A stretch of DNA of 64,000 nt from Streptomyces sedi (GTDB lineage Bacteria > Actinomycetota > Actinomycetes > Streptomycetales > Streptomycetaceae): assembly GCF_006335015.1 (NCBI RefSeq), contig NZ_VDGT01000002.1:62001-126000 (forward strand), read 5' to 3'. The translations under genes were made by a program, and so were the position numbers. Of this stretch, positions 1 through 8,604 are shown in pieces. Positions within the stretch are counted from its first letter, which is position 1. Each line of letters starts with the position of its first letter. The notes beneath the pieces are model-generated. The model made no database searches and was not told the DNA's origin. It saw only the letters and a program-made list of their open reading frames with translations.

Positions 1-2
1 TC

Positions 3-938
3 TCGCCCGGCGGGATGGACCCGTGCGACCTGCGGGTGGCCCAGGGCGACGAGGCGGTCAGGGAGCTGGTCGAGGCGCGCGCCCCGCTCTACGAGTTCGC
101 GGTCCGTTCCCTGGTCAACCGGCACAACCTGGAGACGGCGGAGGGCCGTTCCGCCGCCCTGGAGCACGCGGCGCCGCTGGTCGCGCAGATCAAGGACGCG
201 GCCATCAGACACGAGTACGCGGTCCGTCTCGCCGGCCTGGTCGGCATCCCCGACGAGCGTTTCGTGCTGCGCCGGGTCGCGCAGCTGGCGCCGTGGAGCC
301 GGCAGCGCGGCGAGCGGAACGGCGCCGCTCGGCAGGGCGGCCCGCAGCAGGGCGGTGCGCGGCACGGGGGCGCGTGGGACCCGCAGCACGCCGCCCAGCC
401 GGCCGCCGCGCCCTCGTTCGGGCAGCCCCCCGGGGGCCCCGCGCTCAACCTGCGCAACCCGGCGCATCTCGGCGAGCGCGAGCTGCTGAAGCTGGCGCTC
501 CAGTTCCCCGAGCTGGTCTCCCCGGCGTTCGACGCCTACGGCGAGGACGAGTTCACCGCCCCGCCCTACGCCATGGTCCGCCGCCTCATCATGGACGCCG
601 GCGGCGTCGCCTCCGCCGACCCGTCCTATCTGGGGCGGGTCAGCGAGGCCGCCCCCGACGACGCGGTGCGGGTCCTGGTCAACGAGCTGGCGGTGGAGCC
701 GCTCCAGGTCGGCCGCAAGCGGCAGCGCGAGATGGACTCCTACGCCGGCTCCCGGCTGGTCCAGGTGCGGCTGGCGGCGGTCAACCGCCGCGTCCAGCAG
801 CTGGAGTCCGACGCCCGCCGCGCCGAGGCCCAGTCGGGGAACACGACGGCGGCCGACGTCCGCCAGGAGCTGTGGACGCTCAACCAGTACGCCAGGGCGC
901 TGCGCGAACGCGGGGTCGCGGCGCTCTACGCGGTCTGA
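3..938 (+). CDS. dnaG: DNA primase DnaG, C-terminal part (5' truncated by window edge)
   Basis: This is the C-terminal part of bacterial DNA primase, which makes RNA primers for lagging-strand synthesis and binds the replicative helicase DnaB. The reading frame is open from the first bases, so the zinc-ribbon and TOPRIM catalytic core lie outside the window. What is visible begins with the end of the RNA polymerase core (motif DPCDLR and a following helical stretch rich in [12 protein letters not shown] residues). A low-complexity Gln/Gly/His-rich linker follows at about residues 100-145. The helical DnaB-interaction domain runs from about 150 to the end and contains [17 protein letters not shown]. 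The next gene on the same strand is a primary-type sigma factor. Identification is from the family pattern and is confident. Confidence 0.93.
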   Translation, partial: SPGGMDPCDLRVAQGDEAVRELVEARAPLYEFAVRSLVNRHNLETAEGRSAALEHAAPLVAQIKDAAIRHEYAVRLAGLVGIPDERFVLRRVAQLAPWSRQRGERNGAARQGGPQQGGARHGGAWDPQHAAQPAAAPSFGQPPGGPALNLRNPAHLGERELLKLALQFPELVSPAFDAYGEDEFTAPPYAMVRRLIMDAGGVASADPSYLGRVSEAAPDDAVRVLVNELAVEPLQVGRKRQREMDSYAGSRLVQVRLAAVNRRVQQLESDARRAEAQSGNTTAADVRQELWTLNQYARALRERGVAALYAV

Positions 939-1132
939 GCCGCGCCGGGCGACCGCTCGGGGCGGCCCGGGGAGGGTGCGGCGGCGGTCCTGGGCCGGGT
1001 CGCGGGCGGTCAACTTCCGGGTAGCCGTCGAAAATTGTGGCCGCACGCATCTCGTGGCCGGAGTCAGGTGTACCTCACACTGGGGAACGGTGCCGCTCCG
1101 CTCCCGCCGCGACCCTCCTGGAGGTCGTCCAC

Positions 1133-2164
1133 GTGCAGACCCCGACACTCAAGCGCGCGGCTCCCGCCGCCCCCACCCGGTCCGCGACCGAGGAGCTGGA
1201 GGAGCTGGAGGAACGGCCACTCGCCGTCACCACCAGGGCGGAGCCGGGCGGTGGCACGGCCAACGACCTCTTCCGCCAGTACCTGCGGGAGATCGGCCGG
1301 ATCCCGCTGCTCACGGCGGCCGACGAGGTGGAGCTGGCCAAGCGGGTCGAGGCCGGCCTCTTCGCCGAGGAACGACTCAGCGGCACCGCCCAACTGGACG
1401 ATCGCCTGGCCCTCGACCTGGACCGGCTGGTGGTCAGGGGCCGGATGGCCAAGCGCCGGCTGATCGAGGCCAACCTCCGGCTGGTGGTCTCCGTCGCCAA
1501 ACGCTACGTCGGCCGCGGCCTGACCATGCTCGACCTGGTCCAGGAGGGGAACCTCGGGCTGATCAGGGCGGTCGAGAAGTTCGACTACACCCGCGGCTTC
1601 AAGTTCTCGACGTACGCGACCTGGTGGATCCGCCAGGCGATGTCCCGCGCCATCGCGGACCAGGCGCGCACCATTCGCGTTCCGGTCCACGTGGTCGAGC
1701 AGATCAACCGCGTCATCCGCGTCCAGCGCCGGGTGCTCCAGGAACGCGGCTACGAGCCGCCGCCCGAGGAGGTCGCGGCGCTGCTGGGCCTCACGGCCGC
1801 GCGGGTCGGCGAGATCCTGCGGCTGGCGCAGGACCCCGTCTCGCTCCAGACGCCGATCGGCGACGAGGACGACGTGGCGCTCGGCGACCTGATCGAGGAC
1901 GTCGACATCCCCTCGCCGGCCGAGTCCGCAGCTTTCCTGCTGCTGCGCGAGCAGTTGGAGGCGGTGCTCTCCACGCTGGGCGACCGCGAACGCCGGGTGG
2001 TCGAGCTGCGCTACGGCCTGCTCGACGGGCGCCCGCGCACCCTGGAGGAGATCGGCGGCCTCTTCGGCGTCACGAGGGAACGGATCCGCCAGATCGAACA
2101 CAAGACGCTCGGCAAGCTTCGCGACCACACCTACGCGGAACAGCTCCGCGGCTACCTCGACTAG
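1133..2164 (+). CDS. RNA polymerase sigma-70 factor, short primary-like (HrdA/HrdD type)
   Basis: Group 1/2 sigma-70 factor of 343 residues. Region 1.2 ([20 protein letters not shown]) is near residue 50. Regions 2.1-2.4 follow with [20 protein letters not shown], the core-binding [11 protein letters not shown] and the -10-reading segment [19 protein letters not shown]. Region 3 follows, and region 4 ends with [18 protein letters not shown], the -35-binding helix-turn-helix. It lacks the long acidic N-terminus of the essential HrdB, so it is more likely a non-essential Hrd paralogue. The GTG start at 1133 was chosen because GGAGG ends about nine bases upstream; the longer reading would include the leader. 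Its position after dnaG recalls the dnaG-sigma pairing of other bacteria. Which Hrd paralogue it is cannot be settled from sequence alone. Confidence 0.9.
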   Translation: MQTPTLKRAAPAAPTRSATEELEELEERPLAVTTRAEPGGGTANDLFRQYLREIGRIPLLTAADEVELAKRVEAGLFAEERLSGTAQLDDRLALDLDRLVVRGRMAKRRLIEANLRLVVSVAKRYVGRGLTMLDLVQEGNLGLIRAVEKFDYTRGFKFSTYATWWIRQAMSRAIADQARTIRVPVHVVEQINRVIRVQRRVLQERGYEPPPEEVAALLGLTAARVGEILRLAQDPVSLQTPIGDEDDVALGDLIEDVDIPSPAESAAFLLLREQLEAVLSTLGDRERRVVELRYGLLDGRPRTLEEIGGLFGVTRERIRQIEHKTLGKLRDHTYAEQLRGYLD

Positions 2165-2189
2165 CGGCTGGCCGCCGGCCCCCGGGACC

Positions 2190-2431
2190 GCCCCGTCGGG
2201 GGCGCGGGCAGCTGTGTGCCGTGGTGCGGTCGACGGCTTGCCTTGGCCGGCGAGGGCCGGTTGTCGTGCGCGGCTTCGCGCTTTCTGGCGCCGTTTCGGG
2301 GTGGCTTGGGTGGTGGGGGACGGTCCCCGTGGTGCGGGTTCGCCCCCGTCGGGGGCGCGGGGAACGGCGCGAGTAACCGTCCACCGGGGTGCGGTCGACG
2401 GCTCACCCGGCCGGCAAGGCCGGTTGTCTTC
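2190..2431. repeat. Imperfect direct repeat with Streptomyces-type CCGTCGGGGGCGCGGG intergenic motif
   Basis: Two diverged copies of one element occupy most of the gap between the sigma factor and the convergent sugar kinase. Both start with CCGTCGGGGGCGCGGG (about 2191 and 2346). Both then carry GTGCGGTCGACGGCT (about 2223 and 2390) and end in GGCCGGTTGTC. The first motif can fold on itself and is, from memory, common between genes in Streptomyces, often near gene ends. A terminator role for the two convergent genes is plausible but unproven. Confidence 0.6.
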
Positions 2432-2444
2432 CGGGGGCCGCCGG

Positions 2445-3869
2445 TCAGGCGATCGCCCCCGGGTGGATCTCGTCGCGGACGGCCGCGTACTGGAGGCGGA
2501 CGGAGGAGCCGACGGCCGGCTCGTCCTCGTCCGGCTCGAACCGTTCCCCCCGCGCCGGCGCCCACGCTGGCGGCGCCTCGGCCGTCAGCCGGCCCTCGTC
2601 GACGCCCAGCGCCCACGCCGCCTGGCGGGCGGCGCCAATGGCGGTGTAGTCCGCCGGTTCGGGGACGACGACCGTGGCGTTCAACACCGCGGGCGCCAGC
2701 TTCCGCACCGCCGGCAGCGTCGCCACCTGGCCCAGCAGGAAGACCCGGTTGATCGCCACGCCCCGCCGGCGCAGCATGTCGGCGGCGTCGGCCAGCCCGC
2801 AGAGCATTCCCTCGAACGCGGCCCTGGCCAGGTGTTCCGGTTTCATCGACTCGCGGCGCAGCCCCGCCAGGGTGCCGGCGGCGTGCGGAAGGTCGGGGGC
2901 GCGTTCGCCGGCCAGATACGGCAGCAGGACCAGGCCGTGCGCGCCTGGCGTGGAGGAGAGGGCCAGTTCGGACAGCTCGGGCAGGTCGCGGCCGAGGAGT
3001 TCGGCCGTGCCGCGCAGCACCCGGCTGGCGTTGAGGGTGCGCACCATGGGCAGATGGTGGCCGGTCGCGTCCGCGAAGCCGGTGATCGTGCCGGTCGGGT
3101 CGGTCAACGCCTCGTGGTGCACCGCGCAGACCGAGCCGGAGGCGCCGAGCGCGATGACGGCGTCGCCCTTGCCCACGCCCAGCCCGAGGGCGGCGGCCAT
3201 GGTCTCCCCGGTGCCGGCCGAGATCAGCAGCCCCTCGGGTGTGCGCCCCGCGGCATCGGCCGGGCCCAGCAGCTCGGGCAGGCTCACCGGGTGGCCGATG
3301 GCCAACTCGGCCAGCTCGTGGCGCCAGTTGCCGGAGACAGCCGACCAGTAGCCGGTGCCTGAGGCGCCGCCGCGGTCCGTGGACCAGCGGTTCGGGCGGC
3401 CGAGCAGCTGCCACACCAGCCAGTCCTGCGGCTGGAGCACGGTCGTGGTGCGCCGCGCCGCCTCCGGCTCCTGACCGGCGAGCCAACGCAACTGCGCGAC
3501 CGGGTGCGTCGGTTGGGGCACCGAGCCGACGGCCTCGGCCCAGGCGGCCCGCCCGCCCAACGCGTCCACCAGCGCGAACGACGCCGCGCGCGCCCGGTCG
3601 TCCGCCCCCGCCAACGCGGGGCGCACCGGCTTGCCGTCCGCGTCTATCGGGACCACGCTGTGCGGCTGGGCGGCGACCCCGATCGCGGCAACCTCGTCCA
3701 GCATCCCGCCGTCGGCGGCCTCGCCGAGGGACAGCAGCCAGGACTCCGGCGCCGCCTCGCCGGACGGGTGCTCGGCGTGTCCCTGACGCAGCACCTCACC
3801 GGTCTCGGCGTCGCAGACGACGATGCGGGTGTAGGCGGACGAGCTGTCGAGACCTGCGACGATTCCCAT
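2445..3869 (-). CDS. FGGY-family carbohydrate kinase, xylulokinase-like
   Basis: Predicted cytoplasmic sugar kinase of 474 residues, a normal length for XylB-type FGGY kinases. The N-terminal phosphate-binding segment GLDSSSAYTRIVV is present, followed by the domain-I region with RPALAGADDRAR holding the likely catalytic Asp. The C-terminal domain has LGASGSVCAVH and LLPYLAGERAPDLP, which resembles the PYLxGERTP signature of xylulokinases. The usual late GGGAxS nucleotide loop is replaced by LLGQVATLPAVRKL, so substrate and activity are less certain. No isomerase or sugar transporter adjoins it; the neighbours are an antiporter (same strand) and a sigma factor (convergent). The ATG at 3869 is the only good start. 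Xylulose is the likeliest substrate, but another ketose is possible. Confidence 0.75.
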   Translation of the reverse strand: MGIVAGLDSSSAYTRIVVCDAETGEVLRQGHAEHPSGEAAPESWLLSLGEAADGGMLDEVAAIGVAAQPHSVVPIDADGKPVRPALAGADDRARAASFALVDALGGRAAWAEAVGSVPQPTHPVAQLRWLAGQEPEAARRTTTVLQPQDWLVWQLLGRPNRWSTDRGGASGTGYWSAVSGNWRHELAELAIGHPVSLPELLGPADAAGRTPEGLLISAGTGETMAAALGLGVGKGDAVIALGASGSVCAVHHEALTDPTGTITGFADATGHHLPMVRTLNASRVLRGTAELLGRDLPELSELALSSTPGAHGLVLLPYLAGERAPDLPHAAGTLAGLRRESMKPEHLARAAFEGMLCGLADAADMLRRRGVAINRVFLLGQVATLPAVRKLAPAVLNATVVVPEPADYTAIGAARQAAWALGVDEGRLTAEAPPAWAPARGERFEPDEDEPAVGSSVRLQYAAVRDEIHPGAIA

Positions 3870-3965
3870 GGGTCCGAATAATGCCTCATCCGTTGGCCAT
3901 GGGCGGACGGGCCCCGGAAACGGTGACCAAACCCGGAACAGCTCTGCTATGGGGCGGGAAGCGGA

Positions 3966-4036
3966 CCCCGTCCGCAGGCGGGACGCGACTCCGTCCGCAG
4001 GCGGGACTCGGGTTCCGTTCCGTGGGCGGGACTCGG
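3966..4036. repeat. Short tandem repeat (CCGTCCGCAGGCGGGAC type, about 25-bp period)
   Basis: Three degenerate copies of a roughly 25-bp unit lie between the sugar kinase start and the antiporter terminator. Their common core is CCGTCCGCAGGCGGGAC followed by CG or TCGGG; the third copy reads CCGTGGGCGGGACTCGGG. No function is evident. Confidence 0.6.
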
Positions 4037-4068
4037 GCCCGCGCGCTCCCCGTTGCGCGGGCCCGAGT
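4031..4068 (-). terminator. Strong hairpin after the antiporter gene
   Basis: A perfect 14-bp stem (ACTCGGGCCCGCGC at 4031-4044, complement at 4055-4068) with a 10-base loop lies six bases beyond the antiporter stop codon. There is no U-tract, as is usual for actinobacterial terminators. Confidence 0.75.
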
Positions 4069-4073
4069 GCCGC

Positions 4074-5291
4074 CTACGAGCCGGCCTCGGTCGCCGGCCG
4101 CACGTCGGTCAGCACCGTGGAACCCGCCTGCTTGGCGGCGCGGCGTTCCATCAGGTTGCGGGCGACCGGTTCCGTCCAACGGGCGGCCAGCGGGCCCACG
4201 ATGACCATGATCAACACATACGCCGTCGCCACCGGCGCGATCCGTGGTTCGGTCGCCGAGGCGAGTCCGGCGATCACGATGGAGAACTCGCCGCGCGCCA
4301 CCAGGGCGCCGCCGGCCCGCAGCCTGCCGCGCGGCCCGATGCCCGCACGACCGGCCGCGTACCAGCCCGTGGCGATCTTGGTGAGAACGGTCACCACGGC
4401 GAGCAGCAGCGCCGGAACGAGCACCGGCGGTATGTCGCTCGGCGTGGTGGAGAGACCGAAGAACACGAAGAACACCGCCGCGAAGAGGTCACGCAGCGGC
4501 ATGAAGAGCCGGCGGGTGGTGTGCGCCACCTCGCCGGAGAGGGCGATGCCGACCAGGAACGCGCCGACGGCCGCCGACACCTGGAGCTTCTGCGCGATCC
4601 CGGCGACCAGCAGGGTCAGGCCGAGGACCACCAGCAGCAGCATCTCCGGGTTGTCCGAGGAGACCGTCTTGCTGATCCACCGGCCGTGGCGCAGCGCGAC
4701 GAACAGCGCGATGCTGGCGGTGCCCAGCGCGATAGCCAGCGTGACGCTGCCGCTGACCAGCCCGACGCCGGCCAACACGGTGGAGAGAACCGGCAGATAG
4801 ACCGCCATCGTCAGGTCCTCGATGACCAGGATGCCCAGGATGACGGGGGTCTCCCGGTTGCCGAGGCGGTTGAGGTCGGTGAGCACCTTGGCGATCACGC
4901 CGGAGGAGGAGATGTAGGTGACGCCGGCCAGCGCCAGCGCGCCCACGGGGCCCCAGCCCAACAGGAATCCGGCGAGCGCGCCCGGCGTCGCGTTCAGCAG
5001 CAGGTCGACCGCGCCGGACGGGTACTGGGTCTTGAGGCTGTCCACCAGTTCGGGCGCGGTGTACTCCAGGCCCAGCATCAGCAGCAGCAGGATGACGCCG
5101 ATCTCGGCGCCCACCTCGATGAAGCCTTCCGTGGTGTTCAGGGGGAGCAGTCCGCCCTGCCCGAAGGCGAGTCCGGCCAGCAGATAGAGGGGGATGGGGG
5201 AGAGACCGAGCCTGCCGGCCAGCCGTCCGACCAGGCCGAGGCCCAGGACGACCGCCCCCAGTTCGATCAGCATGATGGTGGTGTCGTGCAA
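4074..5291 (-). CDS. Cation/H+ antiporter membrane subunit (CPA2, KhtU/KefB type)
   Basis: Polytopic membrane protein of 405 residues in the CPA2 monovalent cation/proton antiporter family. About 12 hydrophobic segments can be traced, including LIELGAVVLGLGLVGRLAG at the N-terminus, a glycine-rich second helix and EIGVILLLLMLGLEY, a hallmark of KefB-like exchangers. It lacks the C-terminal TrkA-N domain of KefB. Its regulator is instead encoded as the separate TrkA-C protein upstream on the same strand, the arrangement of KhtTU in Bacillus. The pair probably exports K+ (or NH4+) in exchange for protons under alkaline or electrophile stress. The start is read as TTG at 5291 because the only close ATG (5273) has no ribosome site. 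The ion is inferred, not shown. Confidence 0.85.
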   Translation of the reverse strand: MHDTTIMLIELGAVVLGLGLVGRLAGRLGLSPIPLYLLAGLAFGQGGLLPLNTTEGFIEVGAEIGVILLLLMLGLEYTAPELVDSLKTQYPSGAVDLLLNATPGALAGFLLGWGPVGALALAGVTYISSSGVIAKVLTDLNRLGNRETPVILGILVIEDLTMAVYLPVLSTVLAGVGLVSGSVTLAIALGTASIALFVALRHGRWISKTVSSDNPEMLLLVVLGLTLLVAGIAQKLQVSAAVGAFLVGIALSGEVAHTTRRLFMPLRDLFAAVFFVFFGLSTTPSDIPPVLVPALLLAVVTVLTKIATGWYAAGRAGIGPRGRLRAGGALVARGEFSIVIAGLASATEPRIAPVATAYVLIMVIVGPLAARWTEPVARNLMERRAAKQAGSTVLTDVRPATEAGS

Positions 5292-5441
5292 GAGTCACCG
5301 CACCTTTCAGTTCGCCCTGCCGCGCCCGGGCGCCGCATGTGTCGTCGGTGTTCGAACCCGGCGTGCGGCAACCCGCGCGGGGGCGTGCGTGACGCCGGGT
5401 CCCAGCGCTGTGGGCGGTCCCGGACGTACGGACCGCGCTGA

Positions 5442-5921
5442 TCAGCCGCCGGCGATGATGTCGGAGAGGTCGTCGACGCCCTCGCGGGTGCCGACCACCA
5501 CCAACGTGTCTCCCGCCTCAAGGCGGTAGTCGGGACTGGGGGAGGGATGCGTGCTGGTCCTGCGCAGCACGGCGACGATGGAGGCGCCGGTGCGGGTACG
5601 GGCCCGCGTGTCGCCCAACGGCCGCCCACGGTAGGGGGAGTCGGGGCCGATGGGGATGCGCTCGGTCACCAGGTCGAAGCCGAGTTCGCCGCCGGGGAGC
5701 GCGTGGTCCGCGAGGTCCGGCGCGATGATCGAGGCCAGCCGGGCCGCCTCCTGGGCGTCCAGCGGCACGGTGCCCTGGCAGGCGTCGGGGTCGTCAGGCG
5801 AGTAGAAGGCGATGAACCGCCGACCGTCGTCGTGCGCGACCACCGAGATGTGTCGACCGTCCCGAGTGGCGAGGTCGTACTGGGTGCCGACGCCCGGTAG
5901 TGGCGTGCGCCGCGTCACCAT
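5442..5921 (-). CDS. TrkA-C (RCK-C) domain regulator of the antiporter, KhtT-like
   Basis: Cytosolic 159-residue protein, the predicted gating subunit of the antiporter encoded 150 bp downstream. The N-terminal part (about 1-70) is a small alpha/beta region seen in KhtT/YhaT-like proteins. The C-terminal part (about 80-157) is a typical RCK-C fold: PYRGRPLGDTRARTRTGASI, then YRLEAGDTLVVVGTREGVDDL, the conserved GDxLvvxG turn that binds nucleotide or nucleotide-derived ligands. The ATG at 5921 has a GAGGAGG ribosome site. The same-strand order (regulator then transporter) supports one operon. A stand-alone RCK-C protein with another partner is possible but less likely. Confidence 0.82.
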   Translation of the reverse strand: MVTRRTPLPGVGTQYDLATRDGRHISVVAHDDGRRFIAFYSPDDPDACQGTVPLDAQEAARLASIIAPDLADHALPGGELGFDLVTERIPIGPDSPYRGRPLGDTRARTRTGASIVAVLRRTSTHPSPSPDYRLEAGDTLVVVGTREGVDDLSDIIAGG

Positions 5922-6061
5922 GAAAACGCCCTCCTCAGGCGGGGGTTCGTGCTGAGCATAACGTCAAGAGGAAACCAGCCTGTTTCCGCAGTCAAGAAAA
6001 ACCCTGGCAAAGCGAGGCATGGGAACAGTAAAGAGGGCATGTCAGGGGAGTGCCAACGACT

Positions 6062-6081
6062 CTTTGCAAAGAAGTGTTTGC
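6062..6081. promoter_or_regulatory. Palindromic operator candidate for the ArsR-family regulator
   Basis: A perfect 10-bp palindrome CTTTGCAAAG (6062-6071) overlaps a second dyad, GCAAA-6-TTTGC (6066-6081). Both end 17 bases before the regulator start codon. AT-rich symmetric sites directly upstream are typical of ArsR-type autoregulation. Confidence 0.55.
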
Positions 6082-6097
6082 GGTTTATCGTGGCCGG

Positions 6098-6814
6098 ATG
6101 ACCGACACTCCACGCGCGGCCGGCGCTTCGGCCGAACGCCCCGCTCAGCCGCTTCCCCACCTGACGGAGCCGCCCGTCTCGCACATCGAGCTGGACGCGC
6201 GCGGGCTGCGTGCGCTGGCCCATCCCGTGCGGGTCAGGCTGCTCGGACTGCTTCGTGTCCACGGGCCGTCCACCGCCACTCTTCTGGCCCAGCGCATGGA
6301 GCTGACCAGCGGCGCGACCAGCTACCACCTGCGCCAGCTGGCCGCGGCCGGCTTTGTCGCCGAGGACACCGGACGCGGCAACGGGCGCGAACGCTGGTGG
6401 CGTTCGGTGCACCAGTCGACCGCTTTCCGTGACATGGACCTGGCGCGGCGGGAGATGGACGCGACTCTCGGCTATCTGCGGTCGATTCTGGCCTCGCACA
6501 CGCTGATGGGGCAGCGGGCGCTGAACGAGCTGGAGACCATGCCGCGCGAGTGGGGCGAGGTCGTGGAGTTCAGCGACGCGCTGCTGCGGCTCACCCCCGA
6601 GGAGGCCAAGGAGCTGCGACGGGACATCTCCGGCGTGCTCAACCGCTACCGCCGCTACGATCCCGACCAGCCGGCGGCCCCCGAGGGCGCCGAACGCGTC
6701 TCGCTCGTCCTGCACCTGCTGCCAGACCTCGACGGCGGTGGCGATGGCGACGGCGACGGCCACGGTGAGGCAGGTGGCGCAGAGAGTACGGGGCGCACGG
6801 GGGGTGCGTCATGA
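6098..6814 (+). CDS. ArsR-family helix-turn-helix regulator
   Basis: Transcriptional regulator of 238 residues. The winged helix-turn-helix lies at about residues 35-105: LRALAHPVRVRLLGLLRVHG is the ArsR-type first helix, followed by TSGATSYHLRQLAAAGFVAE as the recognition helix, and a wing. There is no CxC metal motif, so metal sensing is unlikely. The rest resembles the helical effector part of two-domain ArsR proteins and ends in an acidic Gly/Asp tail. The stop overlaps the start of the MFS gene (ATGA at 6811), so the two genes are translationally coupled and the regulator very likely controls that exporter. The ligand is unknown. Confidence 0.87.
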   Translation: MTDTPRAAGASAERPAQPLPHLTEPPVSHIELDARGLRALAHPVRVRLLGLLRVHGPSTATLLAQRMELTSGATSYHLRQLAAAGFVAEDTGRGNGRERWWRSVHQSTAFRDMDLARREMDATLGYLRSILASHTLMGQRALNELETMPREWGEVVEFSDALLRLTPEEAKELRRDISGVLNRYRRYDPDQPAAPEGAERVSLVLHLLPDLDGGGDGDGDGHGEAGGAESTGRTGGAS

Positions 6815-8523
6815 GGAGGGCCGCGGACGCGGGGAGACAGCGACTCCGGCCGCTGATAGGCGTGTTGACGGCGATGGGCATCGCCTACACGGGGAGCCGT
6901 GTCGCCGCGATCGCGCTGCCGTGGTTCGTGCTGACCTCCACGGGCAGCGCCGCCCAGACCGGACTGGTGGCGTTCTGCGAGATGACGCCGTATGTGCTGG
7001 TCAAGGCGCTCAGCGGGCCTGTGATCGACCGGATCGGGCCGCGCGTCGTCTCCTGGACGACCGACCTGTTCAGCGCGGTGGCGATCTGCCTCGTCCCGGT
7101 CCTGCACGCCGCCGACGCGCTTCCGCTGTGGGCACTGCTGGTGCTGGTCGCGTGCGTCGGGGCGACCCGGGGGCCCGGAGACCTGGCCAAGGAGGTCATG
7201 ATCCCGGAGGCGGCCGAACGCGGCGCGCTCCCGCTGGAAAGGGCCACCGGCTCCGCCGGGGTGATCGAACGGCTGGCCACCACGGTCGGGCCGCTCGCCG
7301 GCGGCGGACTGATCGCGCTGGTCGGGCCGTTGGCGGGGCTCTATGTCAACGCGGCCTGTTTCGTGGCCGGTTCCCTGGTGATCGCGCTGACCCTGCCGAG
7401 GGGGATGGGGCGCCCGGTGCCGTCGGAGCCGGCGGAGGACGGAGCGGACGCGCCGGCTGCCGGCTACTGGCGACAACTCGCGGAGGGCTTCCGCTTTCTG
7501 CGCGGAGCGCCGCTGCTGCTGGCGTTGATGATCACCGTCGCGATCACCAACCTGCTGGACGCGGCGTTCAGCTCCGTGCTGCTTCCGGTCTGGGCGGAAC
7601 GCAGCGGCGCGGGGCCCTCGGCCATCGGCGTGCTGGTGGCGACCTTCAGCGTCGGCGCGGTCGCCGGGAGCCTGATCGCGACGGCGCTGGCGCACCGGCT
7701 GCCCCGCAGGCCGGTGGTGCTGATCGGATACACGGCGTGCGGCCTGCCGCGCTACCTGGTCATGGCGCTGGCGCTGAACGGGCACGCGCCCCTGCCGGTG
7801 GTGGCCGTGGTCTTCGTGCTGGCGGGCCTGGGGGCGGGCTTCCTCAACCCGATCATCGGGGCGGTGATGTTCGAGCTGATACCCCGTCGGCTCCTGGGCC
7901 GCACCAAGGCGCTGTCCACCTCGCTCGCCTGGTCGGGCATCCCGCTGGGCGGACTGCTCGGCGGTCTGGCGGTCACCGCTGCCGGGCTCGGCCCGACGCT
8001 GCTGGTCGTCGGTTGCCTCTACCTGCTCACCACCACCGTCGCCGGACTCCGCCCGGAGTGGCGGCAGATGGACACCTCCCGCCGGAAACGGCGAACGCCG
8101 GGGAACGACGATCCCGACACCACCGGTCCCAGCCAACCGGACTCCGCAGCCGCCGGCCCCGACGCCGCCCCCGCGACCGCCGGTACCGGAACCACCGACT
8201 CCGGGACGACCGACTACGGCACCACCGCCTCCGACGCCACGGCCTCCGGAACCACCGTTACCGGCGCTCCCCACTCCGGAACCGCCGCCCCCGACACCGC
8301 CGTTGCCGGGAACGCCGGCTCTCCGGGGGGCGACTCCGGAACGGCCATGGCCGAGCGGCCCCTCTCCGGGAGAGTCGTGCCGGAGGCGGCCATGCCCGTG
8401 AGAGCCGCGTCCGACGAGGCCGTTCCGGGAGACGCCATCTCCGGTGTGGCCGTCTCCGGTGAGGCTGTGTCGGGGAAGGCTGCCCCGCCGGTCGACAACG
8501 GACGGTGGCCGCAGGCCACCTGA
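6811..8523 (+). CDS. MFS exporter with a long pentad-repeat C-terminal tail
   Basis: Major facilitator transporter of 570 residues. Residues 1-415 form about 12 membrane helices, starting with a helix containing GVLTAMGIAYTGSRVAAIAL, like drug and macrolide exporters of the enterobactin-exporter type. The loop between helices 2 and 3 reads DRIGPRVVSW. After the last helix the chain runs into a hydrophilic tail. Residues 460-559 are twenty consecutive five-residue units, each rich in Gly, Thr, Ala and Ser, encoded by exactly 300 bp (8188-8487). That tail is far longer than usual for the family and is probably disordered in the cytoplasm. The gene is translationally coupled to the ArsR regulator. 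The substrate is unknown; export of a small hydrophobic compound is the family expectation. Confidence 0.86.
   Translation: MRRAADAGRQRLRPLIGVLTAMGIAYTGSRVAAIALPWFVLTSTGSAAQTGLVAFCEMTPYVLVKALSGPVIDRIGPRVVSWTTDLFSAVAICLVPVLHAADALPLWALLVLVACVGATRGPGDLAKEVMIPEAAERGALPLERATGSAGVIERLATTVGPLAGGGLIALVGPLAGLYVNAACFVAGSLVIALTLPRGMGRPVPSEPAEDGADAPAAGYWRQLAEGFRFLRGAPLLLALMITVAITNLLDAAFSSVLLPVWAERSGAGPSAIGVLVATFSVGAVAGSLIATALAHRLPRRPVVLIGYTACGLPRYLVMALALNGHAPLPVVAVVFVLAGLGAGFLNPIIGAVMFELIPRRLLGRTKALSTSLAWSGIPLGGLLGGLAVTAAGLGPTLLVVGCLYLLTTTVAGLRPEWRQMDTSRRKRRTPGNDDPDTTGPSQPDSAAAGPDAAPATAGTGTTDSGTTDYGTTASDATASGTTVTGAPHSGTAAPDTAVAGNAGSPGGDSGTAMAERPLSGRVVPEAAMPVRAASDEAVPGDAISGVAVSGEAVSGKAAPPVDNGRWPQAT
8188..8487 (+). 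repeat. Twenty 15-bp repeats encoding five-residue units
   Basis: The MFS tail is encoded by twenty in-frame 15-bp units without gaps. Unit consensus is Gly/Asp-x-Ala/Thr-x-Ser/Gly/Pro (for example GTTDS, GTTDY, DAISG, EAVSG). Early units are closest to each other at the DNA level (GGAACCACCGACTCC and relatives). It does not match the A(D/N)Lxx consensus of true pentapeptide-repeat proteins. Confidence 0.85.
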
Positions 8524-8604
8524 GGCGGAACGACCTCCGGGAGGAGGCCCGGCTCCTTCCCGGGGACGACCCGCCGGCTCCGTGCCCCGGCTAACGTCGA
8601 CATC

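Noticed and set aside
8188..8487. Considered as a pentapeptide-repeat (quinolone-resistance type) domain
   Set aside because: The unit lacks the A(D/N)Lxx core with central Leu/Phe needed for the quadrilateral helix; it is Gly/Thr/Ser-rich and probably disordered.
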